Of a DNA stretch of 64,000 nt, positions 9,127 to 18,637 are shown piece by piece. A program made the position numbers and the translations under genes. The notes under the pieces were generated by a model. The model made no database searches and was not told the origin of the DNA. It saw only the letters and a list, made by a program, of their open reading frames with translations. Origin of the DNA: Ancylobacter defluvii (GTDB lineage: Bacteria; Pseudomonadota; Alphaproteobacteria; Rhizobiales; Xanthobacteraceae); NCBI RefSeq assembly GCF_018390605.1, contig NZ_JAHBGD010000026.1:225958-289957 (forward strand), given 5' to 3'. Positions within the stretch are counted from its first letter, which is position 1. Every line of letters begins with the position of its first letter.

Positions 9127-10155
9127 TCAGTTCTTCTTCTGGCAGAACACGAAGAAGGCGGCGGCGAGCAGGATGAAGCCGCCGACGACCACGCGCTGCC
9201 AGGTGGAGGGAATGCCGACCATTACCAGCACGCTGTTCACCACCACCACCAGCAGCACGCCGAGCAGCGTGCCGAGCACGGTGCCGGTGCCGCCGGTGAT
9301 GCGCGCCCCGCCCAGCACCACCGCGGCGATGACGTTGATCTCGGTGCCGACGAGGTCGAACGGGTTGGCCTGCCGGTTGGCAGCGGTGTGGATGATGCCG
9401 GCGAGGCCGGCCAGCGCGCCGGCATAGGCGAACATGAAGATGTGGATCGTGCGCAGGCTGTAGCCGAGCCGCTCCGCCACATTGGCATTGCCGCCGACGG
9501 CGAAGATCGCGCGTCCCATCAGCGTACGGTTCAGCATCCACCAGGTGACCAGTGCCGCCGCCGGCAGCACCAGGAAATAGAACGGCAGCGTGATGGTGCG
9601 CCCGCCGGAATCGAACTGCACCAGCGGCAGCCGGCCGAAGGCGCCGAGCGTCGGCGGCAGCGACACGATCCACACCGTGCCGATGAAGGCGAGCAGGATG
9701 CCGCGGAACAGGTATTGCGTGCCGATGGTCACGATCAGCGACGGCACCCGCAGATAGTGCACCAGCAGGCCGTTGACGACACCGAGCAGCGCCCCGCCGG
9801 CCGTCGCCGCCACCAGCACCAGCGCGATCGGCGCATCGGGCCAGTAGTTCTTCACCAGCAGCGTCATCGAATACATGGTGAAGGCGGCGATGGCGGTGAA
9901 CGACACGTCGATGCCGCCTGCCGCCAGGATGATGAACACGCCGAGCGCGAACAGCCCCATCACCACGCTGGCGCGGCCGATATCGACCAGCGAGGAGGGC
10001 TGCAAGAAGGCCGGGTTGATGATCGACACCGCCACGCAGATCGCCACCAGCAGCGCCAGCGTGATCGTCTCTGGCCGCCGACGCACCAGTTGCAGCAGCG
10101 GGTTCGGCTTCGCCGGGGGAGCGGCGGCGCTCTCGTGCAGATGCGTGGCGCTCAT
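9127..10155 (-). CDS. Sugar ABC transporter permease, RbsC/LsrC type
   Basis: A 342-residue inner-membrane permease with eight or more hydrophobic segments. The family-conserved stretch near the C-terminus reads INVIAAVVLGGARITGGTGTV. Its start overlaps the ATPase gene by four bases. It is the second of two RbsC-like permeases in the operon, so the importer is probably a heterodimer, as in AI-2 (LsrC/LsrD) systems, rather than a homodimer as in ribose uptake. Confidence 0.93.
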   Translation of the reverse strand: MSATHLHESAAAPPAKPNPLLQLVRRRPETITLALLVAICVAVSIINPAFLQPSSLVDIGRASVVMGLFALGVFIILAAGGIDVSFTAIAAFTMYSMTLLVKNYWPDAPIALVLVAATAGGALLGVVNGLLVHYLRVPSLIVTIGTQYLFRGILLAFIGTVWIVSLPPTLGAFGRLPLVQFDSGGRTITLPFYFLVLPAAALVTWWMLNRTLMGRAIFAVGGNANVAERLGYSLRTIHIFMFAYAGALAGLAGIIHTAANRQANPFDLVGTEINVIAAVVLGGARITGGTGTVLGTLLGVLLVVVVNSVLVMVGIPSTWQRVVVGGFILLAAAFFVFCQKKN

Positions 10156-11765
10156 TGGACGGTCTCCGAATTGGCCACGCCCGAGATCGCCGCCGATGTC
10201 GCCGCCGACGTCTTGGACGACAGCATCGCTTTGTAGAGCTGGTCCTCGTCGGTCTCGCGGGCGTCATATTCGGCGACCACGCGCCCGCCGTTCATCACCA
10301 GGATGCGGTCGCAGTTCTGCAGCAGCTCCGGCAGGTCGTCGCTGACGATGACCAGGCCCATGCCGGCCTCGGCGAGTTGCTGGATGACACGGTAGATCGT
10401 GTCCTTGGAGCCGACGTCGACGCCGACCGTCGGGCCGTGCAGCACCATGAGCTTCGGCAGGATCGACAGCCAGCGGCCGATCAGCACGCGCTGCTGGTTG
10501 CCGCCGGAGAGCGCGCCGACCGGCAGGTCGAGATTGCGGGTGTTCAGTCGCATCTCCTGCGACAGCTTGTCGGCCAGCGCCCGGCCCTTCGCCTTGTCGA
10601 CAATGCCGAGGCGGTTGGCGAGGTCGCGCACCACCAGGGCGATCTCGTTCTCGAGGATCGACTTGTCGAGGAACAGCCCCTCGGCGAGCCGGTCCTCCGG
10701 CACATAGCCGATGCCGAGCTTGATGGCTTCCGAGGGATGGCGGACCTTTTCCACCTTGCCGTCGATGCGGAGGCTGCCACCCGTCGCCGGCATGACCCCG
10801 GCGATCGCCATGGCGAGCTCGTTGCGGCCGGAATCGGCGAGGCCGGTGATACCGAGTATCTCGCCCTTGCGGACGACGAAGCTCACATCGCGCACATTCG
10901 GCGGCAGCGAGAGCCCCTGCGCCGCAAACAGCTCTCCATCCATCGGTGCGCCGGTGCGGTAGCGCTCGGCATCGATCCGGCGGCCGGTCATCAGCTCCGC
11001 GAGCCGGTGCTTGGTGTAGTTGGCGAGTGGCCCCTGCTCGACGCACTGCCCGTCACGGAACACGATGGCATGGCCGCCGATACGGTAGCACTCGTCGAGC
11101 TTGTGGGTGACGAACAGCACCGCCACGCCTTCGGAGCGCAGCCGCTCGACCACGGCGATGAGGTTGTCGACCTCGCGGCGGGTGAGCGAGGTGGTCGGCT
11201 CGTCCATGATCACCATCTTCGCCTTGGTGGCGATGGCGCGGGCAATGGCGACCAGCTGGCGCTGCGCCAGTGGCAGGTCGGAAACGATGGTACCGAGGAA
11301 GCCGCGGTCGCTCGGCAGGCCGACAGTGGCGAGCGCTGCCGCGGCGGTCTCGCGCAGGCGGGTACGGTCGAACAGCCGCGCCAGCCGGCCGCCACTGGCG
11401 ACCAGCTGTTCGTTGAGCGCGACGTTCTCCGCCACCGTGAGGTTCGGCAGCAGCGACAGGTCCTGGTAGACGGTCTCGATGCCGGCGCTCAGCGACTGGA
11501 TCGCCGTGAGGGAATGGAAGCTCTTGCCCTCCAGCACGATCTCGCCCTCGTCGGGCACCAGCGCGCCGGACATGACCTTGATAACGGTGCTCTTGCCGCA
11601 GCCATTCTCGCCGAGCAGGTGATAGGCCTCGCCCGGCTCGATGGTGAAACCGACGCCGCGCAGGGCGTGCACGCCGCCGAAGCGCTTATGGATGCCGCGC
11701 AATTCGAGGAATGTCTCCGCTCTCGCGGAGGCGGCCGGCCGAGGGGCTGCTGAGACGTGGGACAC
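10152..11765 (-). CDS. Sugar ABC transporter ATP-binding protein, RbsA/MglA type (two ATPase domains)
   Basis: A 537-residue protein with two fused nucleotide-binding domains. The first has Walker A GENGCGKST and Walker B VIMDEPTTSL. The second starts near GEILGITGLADSGRNELAMA, with the degenerate Walker A normal for this family, and has LSGGNQQRVLIGRWL as signature. It powers the importer formed by the permeases at 9127 and 12939. It lies between binding-protein and permease genes in the same operon. Confidence 0.94.
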   Translation of the reverse strand: MSHVSAAPRPAASARAETFLELRGIHKRFGGVHALRGVGFTIEPGEAYHLLGENGCGKSTVIKVMSGALVPDEGEIVLEGKSFHSLTAIQSLSAGIETVYQDLSLLPNLTVAENVALNEQLVASGGRLARLFDRTRLRETAAAALATVGLPSDRGFLGTIVSDLPLAQRQLVAIARAIATKAKMVIMDEPTTSLTRREVDNLIAVVERLRSEGVAVLFVTHKLDECYRIGGHAIVFRDGQCVEQGPLANYTKHRLAELMTGRRIDAERYRTGAPMDGELFAAQGLSLPPNVRDVSFVVRKGEILGITGLADSGRNELAMAIAGVMPATGGSLRIDGKVEKVRHPSEAIKLGIGYVPEDRLAEGLFLDKSILENEIALVVRDLANRLGIVDKAKGRALADKLSQEMRLNTRNLDLPVGALSGGNQQRVLIGRWLSILPKLMVLHGPTVGVDVGSKDTIYRVIQQLAEAGMGLVIVSDDLPELLQNCDRILVMNGGRVVAEYDARETDEDQLYKAMLSSKTSAATSAAISGVANSETVQ

Positions 11766-11822
11766 GGGCGATCCCCTTCATCGATTGGCGGCGCGTGCCG
11801 CGAGACTGCGCGTTCGGAACGT

Positions 11823-11849
11823 CCCGGAGGCGTGCGAAGCGCCTCCGGG
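11823..11849 (-). other. Perfect 10-bp stem-loop between binding-protein and ATPase genes
   Basis: CCCGGAGGCG (11823-11832) and its exact complement (11840-11849) enclose a 7-base loop in the 104-bp gap after the binding-protein gene. No T-tract follows. As at 4758-4837, this probably protects the upstream mRNA and reduces downstream expression, giving excess binding protein. Confidence 0.65.
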
Positions 11850-11869
11850 CATCCGGGTCGAACCACCGA

Positions 11870-12880
11870 TCAGAAGAGGAACTCTTTGTAGTTCTTCTTG
11901 TCGGCGATCACCATGCCGTTGCCGATGATGAGCACGCCTTCGCCCGGCCCCTTGGTGACCTTCACCTTCTCGTAGCCGGGCACGCCGAGATTGGCGCCGT
12001 CCTCGACCTTCTCCTTTGCGATCAGCTTCTTGGCGACCGCATTCATCGCCATGCCGGCCTTCTGCGGATCCCAGAAGCCGATGGCGGTGATGGCGCCGGC
12101 GTCGAGCAGGTCGGCCGAAGGGTTCGGCAGGCCGGTGCCGACCAGGCACACCTTGCCGGCAAGGCCGGCCTCGTCGATGGCGCGGCCGACGCCGAGCACG
12201 TCATTGCCCGCCGAGGTCTGGAAGCCCTTGATATCCGGGTGCTTGCGCAGGATTTCCTTGGCCTTCTCGTAGGTGCCGTTAGCGTCGTCGAACGACTCGT
12301 TGTTCGCGTCGACCAGCACCATCTCGGGATGCGTCTTGGCGTTCGCCTCGCCCGCGCCGACCCACTGCATATGGGTACGGCTGCCCAGCGAGCCGACGAA
12401 GGTGGTCCACTTGCCCTTGCCGCCCATGCACTGGGCCAGACGCTCGTTCAGCGCCTTACCGTAATCGGCATTGTCGAAGGCCTCGACGTCGGCATGGGTG
12501 TTCTTCTGGTTGTCGGCCTCGTGGGTCACCACGATGATCCCGCGATCCATGGCGCGCTTCAGCGTGCCCTCGAGCACCGACGGGTCCATCGGCACCACGG
12601 CGAGACCGTTGACGCCCTTGGCGATGAGATCGGTGACGATCTGCAGCTGCTGCGCAGCATCGGCGGTGGCGGGACCGTACTGGGTGGCGACGACGTCCGG
12701 GTTGTCCTTCTGGAACTGTTTGACGCCAGTCTCCATGCGGTCGAACCACGGGATGCCGCTGATCTTCACCACGGTGGCGATCACCGGCTTGTTCTGCGCC
12801 ATCAGCGCACCGGCGGAACCGGCGACGATGGCCACGGCCATTGCCGAACCGAGCAGGATCTTCTTCGAAATAGCGCCCAC
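11870..12880 (-). CDS. Sugar ABC transporter substrate-binding protein, RbsB/LsrB-like
   Basis: A 336-residue periplasmic-binding-protein-like I protein. The GTG at 12880 is preferred over an ATG 30 bases upstream because GGAGG lies five bases ahead of it. The signal peptide runs to about residue 28 (SAGALMAQ). Family segments include ATVVKISGIPWFDRMETGV, LIAKGVNGLAVVPMDPSVL and GIIVVTHEADN, closest in style to the AI-2/pentose group. The mature protein should bind the ligand delivered to the two RbsC-type permeases. Confidence 0.92.
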   Translation of the reverse strand: MGAISKKILLGSAMAVAIVAGSAGALMAQNKPVIATVVKISGIPWFDRMETGVKQFQKDNPDVVATQYGPATADAAQQLQIVTDLIAKGVNGLAVVPMDPSVLEGTLKRAMDRGIIVVTHEADNQKNTHADVEAFDNADYGKALNERLAQCMGGKGKWTTFVGSLGSRTHMQWVGAGEANAKTHPEMVLVDANNESFDDANGTYEKAKEILRKHPDIKGFQTSAGNDVLGVGRAIDEAGLAGKVCLVGTGLPNPSADLLDAGAITAIGFWDPQKAGMAMNAVAKKLIAKEKVEDGANLGVPGYEKVKVTKGPGEGVLIIGNGMVIADKKNYKEFLF

Positions 12881-12938
12881 AGTTTCCTCCACTGTTGTTG
12901 CCACCCTCATGGCCGGATCGATGCGTGAGGGGTTCGCA

Positions 12939-13934
12939 TCACACGAGCTTTTTGCTCTTGTTCGGGGTCAGGAGGCCGACCACGTTGTAGCGGCCGACCG
13001 CCAGGAAGGTCAGAAGCAGCGCGCCCCAGGCGAAGTCGCGCACGAAGTTCGACAGCCCGCCGAAATTCAGCATGCTGGACATGAGCTGTAGCGCGATCGC
13101 CGCCAGCACCACGCAGACCACCCGGCCATAGCCGCCCTCGGGGCGCACGCCGGCCATCACCGCGATCAGGATGGCGATCAGGAGGTAGGACGTGCCGTAG
13201 TCCCACTTCACGTTGACGTTGCGCGCGGCGATGATCACCCCAGCGAGGCCGGAAAGCAGGCCGCTGGTGGCGTAGGTGGCGATCAGCACCTTGGTGCGGG
13301 GAAAGCCGGCATACATGGCGGCCTTCGGGTTGGTACCCATCAGCATCAGCCACAGGCCGAAAGGGGTGAATTTCAGCAGTGCCGCGACGAGGCCGGCGAC
13401 GGCGATGAAGATCACGAAGCTGATCGGCACGCCGAGGAACAGGCCGTTGCCGATTTCGGACAGGAGGTCCGGGCTGCCGACCGCCACCGCCCGCCCCTCC
13501 GACACCACTACCGCGAGACCGGTGAACAGCATCTGCGTGCCGAGGGTGCACAGGATTGGGGTGATGTTGAGCCGGCTGATCAACAGGCCATTGAAGACGC
13601 CGCCCAGCACGCCCACCACCAACGCGCCGGCGATAAAAGCCAGCGAATAGGCGGCCTGCTGATCGACGCTCGACAGGAACGAGCCGATCACCACCGCCGA
13701 GACGACGCCCGACAGATTGGCGAGCGCGATGCCGGAGAGGTCGATGCCGCCATTGCCGGCGCACATGGCCAGCATCACGCCGATGGCGAGGAAGCCGATC
13801 TCCGGCAATTGCCCGGCCATGGACTGCAGATTGAACGGCGACAGGAAGGCGCCGCCGGAAATCGCGGCGCCAAAGACCAGCAGCGCCACGTTGATGACGA
13901 CGAGCATGACCAGCTGTCCGCCGGTGGTCCGCAT
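12939..13934 (-). CDS. Sugar ABC transporter permease, RbsC/LsrD type
   Basis: First gene of the operon; 331-residue membrane permease. The conserved segment is IGFLAIGVMLAMCAGNGGIDLSG, with the ADL-type loop represented by GIDLSGIALANLSG. The start follows GGAGG (13939-13943). The operator-like repeats at 13961-13990 lie directly upstream, so LacI control of the whole operon is likely. Confidence 0.93.
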   Translation of the reverse strand: MRTTGGQLVMLVVINVALLVFGAAISGGAFLSPFNLQSMAGQLPEIGFLAIGVMLAMCAGNGGIDLSGIALANLSGVVSAVVIGSFLSSVDQQAAYSLAFIAGALVVGVLGGVFNGLLISRLNITPILCTLGTQMLFTGLAVVVSEGRAVAVGSPDLLSEIGNGLFLGVPISFVIFIAVAGLVAALLKFTPFGLWLMLMGTNPKAAMYAGFPRTKVLIATYATSGLLSGLAGVIIAARNVNVKWDYGTSYLLIAILIAVMAGVRPEGGYGRVVCVVLAAIALQLMSSMLNFGGLSNFVRDFAWGALLLTFLAVGRYNVVGLLTPNKSKKLV

Positions 13935-13960
13935 GGTCTCCTCCCGAAGTCGTTCGCGTT

Positions 13961-13990
13961 TTTACTAAATTATTGTCAGCTTCACTAAAT
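13961..13990. promoter_or_regulatory. Tandem operator cores TTTACTAAAT / TTCACTAAAT
   Basis: Two near-identical decamers lie exactly 20 bp apart (13961-13970 and 13981-13990), 27-56 bp ahead of the permease start. Both match the centre of the perfect palindrome at 14373, so they are probably weaker half-matching LacI sites arranged on one helix face. Confidence 0.65.
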
Positions 13991-14372
13991 CCCTAGCAAA
14001 GCCTCTGGCGAGGTGCAAGCCGCCTTCCGGTGCTGCATGGCCGACTTTCGCCGGTGACGGCTGCGCCGCCTTGCGGAGGGCGGCGATCAAAATCGCGCCA
14101 GCTCCAACCGGCATGGCGATAACATGCGGGCACCCGGCATTCATTATACCAAACCCTTATAGGACAGCGCTTCTCACCCATATGGACAGCCAGCCGACTT
14201 GTACGCCGCCGCAAAACGCACGCCCGCCGGATCGGGCGCCCGCTCGATTTAACATCAGATTTCGCGCAAATTCCGGGCAATTCCGCCACCGTCGCCTGTC
14301 GGCGTTGCATTGCTCTTGCAGGGCAGTTGCCAGCCCGAATCTTTTGGCTTAACCCTCAAAAGAGAGCCCAAA

Positions 14373-14385
14373 TGTTTACTAAACA
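14373..14385. promoter_or_regulatory. Palindromic LacI-type operator TGTTTACTAAACA
   Basis: A 13-bp perfect palindrome with a single central base, about 50 bp ahead of the LacI start. Its shape fits LacI-family operators, and its core recurs twice at the other end of the divergent promoter. Autoregulation is inferred. Confidence 0.7.
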
Positions 14386-14435
14386 AAAAGCGCCTTCCGG
14401 CGCATCATGGGCTCCGTGAGGACACGCGTCGGGCC

Positions 14436-15524
14436 ATGAAAGAGAAGAAGTCCTTCACCATCCGGGACATTGCCGGCGCGGCGGGCGTATCGCCGGCGAC
14501 GGTCTCGCTCGTGCTGAACGGCAAGGGCGAGATTTCCGGCGTCACCCGCGCCCGCGTCCTCGAGGCCGCCGCGCGGCTCAACTACGTGCCGCGCCTAGCC
14601 CGGCCGCGGGTCGAGGCGGCCGGCACCGTCCGCTTCCTCAAGATCGCCAAGCACGGCCATACGGTGAACCGCGACCACAGCGTGTTCGTCTCGGACTACA
14701 TCGACGGCATGTCGGCCGAGGCGACGCGGCGCGGCTACACGCTGGAAGTGGTGAGCCACGAGGGCCAGAGCATCATTTCCGTCGCTGATACGTTGGCGGT
14801 GGCGCCGGTGAGCGGCGTCATCGCGCTCGGCACCGAGATATCGGAAACCGACATCCGGGTGTTGCAGGGCGTCGGCCGGCCCATCGTGTTCATCGATACC
14901 TTCTACGACGTGGTGGAAGCCAATTTCGTCAACATGAACAACGAGGATGCGGTGCATCAGGTGCTGGCGCGGCTGCGCCAGCAGGGCTTCGAGCGCATCG
15001 GCTTCGTGGCGAGCCACGTCGACACCACCAATTTCCGCCTGCGGCGGGAAGCGTTCCATCGCAACATGGCCCGGCTCGGCCTGCCCATCGATCCCGCGCA
15101 TATCATCTCGGTGGAATCGACCTATGACGGCGCCCATGCCGACACGCTGAAGGCCTTGGGCGAAGGCATCGCGCTGGCGGACGGCTATTTCTGCACCAAT
15201 GACGTGATCGCCTATGGCTTCATCAAGGCACTGCGCGATTTCGGCATCCGCATCCCGGAGGATGTCGGGGTGATCGGCTTCGACAATCTGCCGCTCAGCT
15301 CCACCATGGAGCCGGCGCTGACCACCATCGACGTCTCGAAGCGCAAGATCGGCAATCTCGCCGTCACCGTCCTCGACGACCTCATTCATGCCGCCGAACC
15401 GCAGCCGCCGGTCAAGATCCTCGTCGGCGCCCGCCTCGTCACCCGCGCCAGCGATCGCGGGCCGGGCGAGCCGGGTCCGGCGCCGCAGGCGGTCCGTCGG
15501 CGCGGCATTGCCGAAACCGCCTGA
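14436..15524 (+). CDS. LacI-family transcriptional regulator
   Basis: A 362-residue repressor. The start at 14436 puts the helix-turn-helix at residues 7-30 (FTIRDIAGAAGVSPATVSLVLNG, written in part), as is standard. The longer open frame upstream is unlikely. The C-terminal periplasmic-binding-protein-like domain contains FCTNDVIAYGFIKALRDFG and VIGFDNLPLSSTMEPALTTI, the usual dimer/effector region. It is divergent from the DhaK-linked ABC operon and followed by an aldo/keto reductase gene, so it should respond to that pathway's sugar. Confidence 0.93.
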   Translation: MKEKKSFTIRDIAGAAGVSPATVSLVLNGKGEISGVTRARVLEAAARLNYVPRLARPRVEAAGTVRFLKIAKHGHTVNRDHSVFVSDYIDGMSAEATRRGYTLEVVSHEGQSIISVADTLAVAPVSGVIALGTEISETDIRVLQGVGRPIVFIDTFYDVVEANFVNMNNEDAVHQVLARLRQQGFERIGFVASHVDTTNFRLRREAFHRNMARLGLPIDPAHIISVESTYDGAHADTLKALGEGIALADGYFCTNDVIAYGFIKALRDFGIRIPEDVGVIGFDNLPLSSTMEPALTTIDVSKRKIGNLAVTVLDDLIHAAEPQPPVKILVGARLVTRASDRGPGEPGPAPQAVRRRGIAETA

Positions 15525-15554
15525 GCAAGCCGTCATGCCCTGGGAGACGCCTTC

Positions 15555-16616
15555 ATGAAGTACCGCACGCTCGGCCGCTCCGGCCTCAAGGTCTCGGCGC
15601 TCAGCATGGGCACCTTCTCCTTCGGCGGGGTCGGCGATTTCGCCAAGGTCGCCAGCCACGGCGTCGCCGAGGCACGGCGGCTGGTAGATGTCTGCCTCGA
15701 TGGCGGCATCAACGTGCTCGACACCGCCAACATGTATTCGCTCGGCCGCTCGGAGGAGATCGTCGGCGAAGTGCTGGAAGGCCGCCGCGACCGGGTGCTG
15801 CTGTCGTCCAAGGCGCGCATGCGCATCGGCGACGGGCCGAATGACGAGGGCGCGTCGCGCTACCACCTCATCCGCGAGTGCGAGCGCAGCCTGAAGCGCC
15901 TGCGCACCGACCACATCGATATCTATTTCCTGCACGAATGGGACGGGCTGACGCCGCTCGACGAAATGCTCTCGGCGCTGGACGCTTTGATGCGCGCCGG
16001 CAAGATCCGCTATATCGGCTGCTCCAACTATTCCGGCTGGCACGTGATGAAGGCGCTCGGCATCGCCGAGGCGAAAGGCCTGCCGCGCTTCGTCACCCAG
16101 CAGATCCACTACACATTGGAAGCTCGCGAAGCGGAGTACGAGCTGCTGCCGATCGCCGTCGACCAGGGTGTCGGGGTGATGGTGTGGAGCCCGCTCGCCG
16201 CCGGCCTGCTGTCCGGGCGCTTCGGCCGCGACAAGTTCCCCGCCGATTCGCGCCAGGCCGCCGGCTGGACCGAGCCGCCGATCCGCGACAGCGAGCGCCT
16301 GTGGTCCATCGTCGACGTGCTGGGCGATATCGCCGCCGCGCGCGGGGTGACGGCGGCGCAGGTATCGATCGCCTGGACCCTGTCGCGCCCCGGCATCGCC
16401 TCGCTGGTGGTCGGCGGCACCGAGGAAGCCCACTTCCGCGACAATATCGCCGCCGTCGATCTCGAATTGACCGTCGAGGAACGGGAGCGGCTGAACCTCG
16501 TCAGCCGCCCGCCCTATATCTATCCGTACTGGCACCAGCACAATTTCGCCCGCGACCGCTTCAGCCCCGGCGACTGGGCGCTGCATGCGAGCTACGAGGA
16601 TCTCGGCAAGGTCTGA
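15555..16616 (+). CDS. Aldo/keto reductase
   Basis: A 353-residue NADPH-dependent TIM-barrel oxidoreductase of the voltage-gated-potassium-channel-beta/YajO-like group. The catalytic set is Asp in LDTANMYS (Tyr about 56), Lys in VLLSSKARMR and His in IYFLHEWDGL. The cofactor region near GVTAAQVSIAWTLSRPGIASLVVGG is typical. It follows the LacI gene by 30 bp and probably interconverts the aldose/ketose or alcohol forms of the sugar imported by the divergent operon. Confidence 0.92.
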   Translation: MKYRTLGRSGLKVSALSMGTFSFGGVGDFAKVASHGVAEARRLVDVCLDGGINVLDTANMYSLGRSEEIVGEVLEGRRDRVLLSSKARMRIGDGPNDEGASRYHLIRECERSLKRLRTDHIDIYFLHEWDGLTPLDEMLSALDALMRAGKIRYIGCSNYSGWHVMKALGIAEAKGLPRFVTQQIHYTLEAREAEYELLPIAVDQGVGVMVWSPLAAGLLSGRFGRDKFPADSRQAAGWTEPPIRDSERLWSIVDVLGDIAAARGVTAAQVSIAWTLSRPGIASLVVGGTEEAHFRDNIAAVDLELTVEERERLNLVSRPPYIYPYWHQHNFARDRFSPGDWALHASYEDLGKV

Positions 16617-16669
16617 GCTTCTCCGGCACCGCCGGGCGTCGCGAACGGCGTAAAACCGGAACGGACGGC

Positions 16670-18637
16670 CTAGCGGGAACGTCGCTCCCCGGTCCGGTTC
16701 AGCAGCCAGATGAGATAGGGCACGCCGATCAGCGCGGCGAACAGGCCGGTCGGCATCTGGTAGGGAAAAACCACCAGCCGCGCCAGCCAGTCGGCGACGA
16801 TCAGCAACAGCGCGCCGATCAGCAGCGCCGCCGCCAGTTGCTCGCGGGCGCGGGCAAACCCCGCCAGGCGAGCGAGATGCGGCGCCATCAGCCCGATCAG
16901 GCTCAACGGGCCGACGGCAAACGATGCCATGGCGGTGAGCGCCGCCGCGAGCAGCGCCAGCGCCAGACGCGCCCGGCGCACCGGAATGCCGACGCTACGG
17001 CTGGCATCCGGCCCGAGCGGCAGCACCGAGAGCCAGCGGGTCAGCAGCCACGCCGGCACGACGAGAACGAGCGTGCCGCCCAGCGCGGTCAGCGCCTCGA
17101 AGGCCCCGACGCGGTTGGTCGAGCCCGACATCCAGACCAGCAGACTATAGGCGGCCATGCCGCCGCTGGAGAGCACCACCGACAGGATCGCCATGCACAG
17201 GGCCCCGCAGGCGACGCCCGCCAGCAGCAGCCGCTCCGGGCCAAGGCCCGACCGGGCGGTGATGGCCAGCATGAGCCCGAGCACCGCCAGCGCGCCCGCC
17301 ACCATGCCGGCGAGCAGCCACGGTCCCGACGCCCCGCCGGCCAGCAGCAGAACCGCCAGGCCGACGCCGCTGCCGGCACTGACCCCGAGCACTTCGGGGC
17401 TCGCCATCGGGTTGCCGGTCATCCGCTGCAGGATCAGGCCCGCCGTCGCCAGCATCATGCCGGCGCTGCCGGCCGCCACCAGCCGCGGCCAGCGCAGCGG
17501 CAGCAATTCCATGAACGGCCCCCCGGTGGCGACGTGCCAGCCTTCGGCTGAGCGGCCGATGCAGAGGGTTGCGGCCATGGCGAGCAGCGTCCCGAGGCCG
17601 AGCAGACCGAGCCCCAGCCAAGGACGGCGTAGCCGGCGCGGCGCCAACGCCGCCGCCGGGTGCCGATGCGGCCCTCCTGCCGGCACCCGCGACAGCAGCA
17701 GGAGCAGCAACGGGCCGCCCAGCAACGCGGTCGCCGCGCCGGTCGGTGCCAGATCGCGCCCCTGCCATCCGCCGAGCTGCACGACACTGTCGGTGAAGGA
17801 CAGGATCAGCGCCCCGGCAAGCGGGGCGGCAAAGAGGATCTGCCGTGTGGTGCGGGCGCCCATGAACCCGGCGAAGGCCGGCGCGGCAAGGCCGACAAAG
17901 GCAATGATGCCGACCTCCGCCGTCACCGTGGCGGCCAGCCACACCGCGATCGCCGTCGCCGCCAGCCGGGTGGCGAGCAGCCGCAGGCCGAGGCTGCGCG
18001 ACCCGGCATCGTCGAGCCCGAGCAGGATGAGCGGCCGCACGATGACGGCGCTCGCCGCCAGCCCGAGCAGCAGCCGGATGCCGAGGGTGCGGGCGCTGCT
18101 CCAGTCCTGTTGGTCGAGCGCGCCGGCACCCCAGATGAACAGCGACAGCACATAGTCGCCCCGGGCCAGCACCAGCGTCGCGCTCAGCGCTCCCGCCAGC
18201 AGCGAGATCATCATACCCGACAGAACCACCGTCACCGGATCGAGGCCGCGCCGCCATCCGAGCGCAAGCACCACGGCGGCGGCGGCCGTGCCGCCGGTGA
18301 GCGCCACCACCTCGCGGCCGGCGCCAAGCAGCGCCGGGGCATAGGCCAGCGCCACGGTGAGCGCCAGCTGGGCGCCCGAGGCGATGCCGAGCGTCGAGGC
18401 ATCGGCGATGGGATTGCGCAGCACCCGCTGCAGCAGCGCCCCCGACAGGCCGAGCGCCGCGCCCGCCAGCAACGCCACCGTCGCGCGCGGAAGCTCCACC
18501 TGCCACAGCATCACCTCGTCGAGACCCGGCACGACGGGCCGCGACGCCAGCGTGGCGAGCAGCGCCAACGCCACCACCAGCGCGCACCCGATCCATCGAC
18601 GGCGTAAAAGCCGATCAGCCACGGCCGCGAGCCTCAA
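16670..18637 (-). CDS. Fused ferric-siderophore ABC permease, FhuB type
   Basis: A 655-residue protein built from two FecCD permease halves in tandem, about the length of E. coli FhuB. The halves carry parallel segments: GAALGLSGALLQRVLRNPIAD in the first and AGLILQRMTGNPMASPEVLG in the second. The open frame starts with TTG at 18637; a GTG at 18622 is an equally possible start overlapping the end of the binding-protein gene. It imports a ferric siderophore across the inner membrane together with the protein encoded at 18615. No ATPase gene is adjacent; the one at 22999 is the nearest candidate. Confidence 0.92.
   Translation of the reverse strand: MRLAAVADRLLRRRWIGCALVVALALLATLASRPVVPGLDEVMLWQVELPRATVALLAGAALGLSGALLQRVLRNPIADASTLGIASGAQLALTVALAYAPALLGAGREVVALTGGTAAAAVVLALGWRRGLDPVTVVLSGMMISLLAGALSATLVLARGDYVLSLFIWGAGALDQQDWSSARTLGIRLLLGLAASAVIVRPLILLGLDDAGSRSLGLRLLATRLAATAIAVWLAATVTAEVGIIAFVGLAAPAFAGFMGARTTRQILFAAPLAGALILSFTDSVVQLGGWQGRDLAPTGAATALLGGPLLLLLLSRVPAGGPHRHPAAALAPRRLRRPWLGLGLLGLGTLLAMAATLCIGRSAEGWHVATGGPFMELLPLRWPRLVAAGSAGMMLATAGLILQRMTGNPMASPEVLGVSAGSGVGLAVLLLAGGASGPWLLAGMVAGALAVLGLMLAITARSGLGPERLLLAGVACGALCMAILSVVLSSGGMAAYSLLVWMSGSTNRVGAFEALTALGGTLVLVVPAWLLTRWLSVLPLGPDASRSVGIPVRRARLALALLAAALTAMASFAVGPLSLIGLMAPHLARLAGFARAREQLAAALLIGALLLIVADWLARLVVFPYQMPTGLFAALIGVPYLIWLLNRTGERRSR

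Larger units (their letters stand above)
13935..14435. promoter_or_regulatory. Divergent promoter region between sugar operon and LacI gene
   Basis: These 501 bp carry no supported gene. The two ends hold operator-like sequences described separately. The middle contains AT-richer tracts such as GGCATTCATTATACC near 14140 that could serve as promoter elements, but no confident -35/-10 pair is assigned. Confidence 0.6.

Noticed and set aside
14595..16586. 663-codon minus-strand open frame
   Set aside because: Antisense to the LacI and aldo/keto reductase genes; no domain resemblance.
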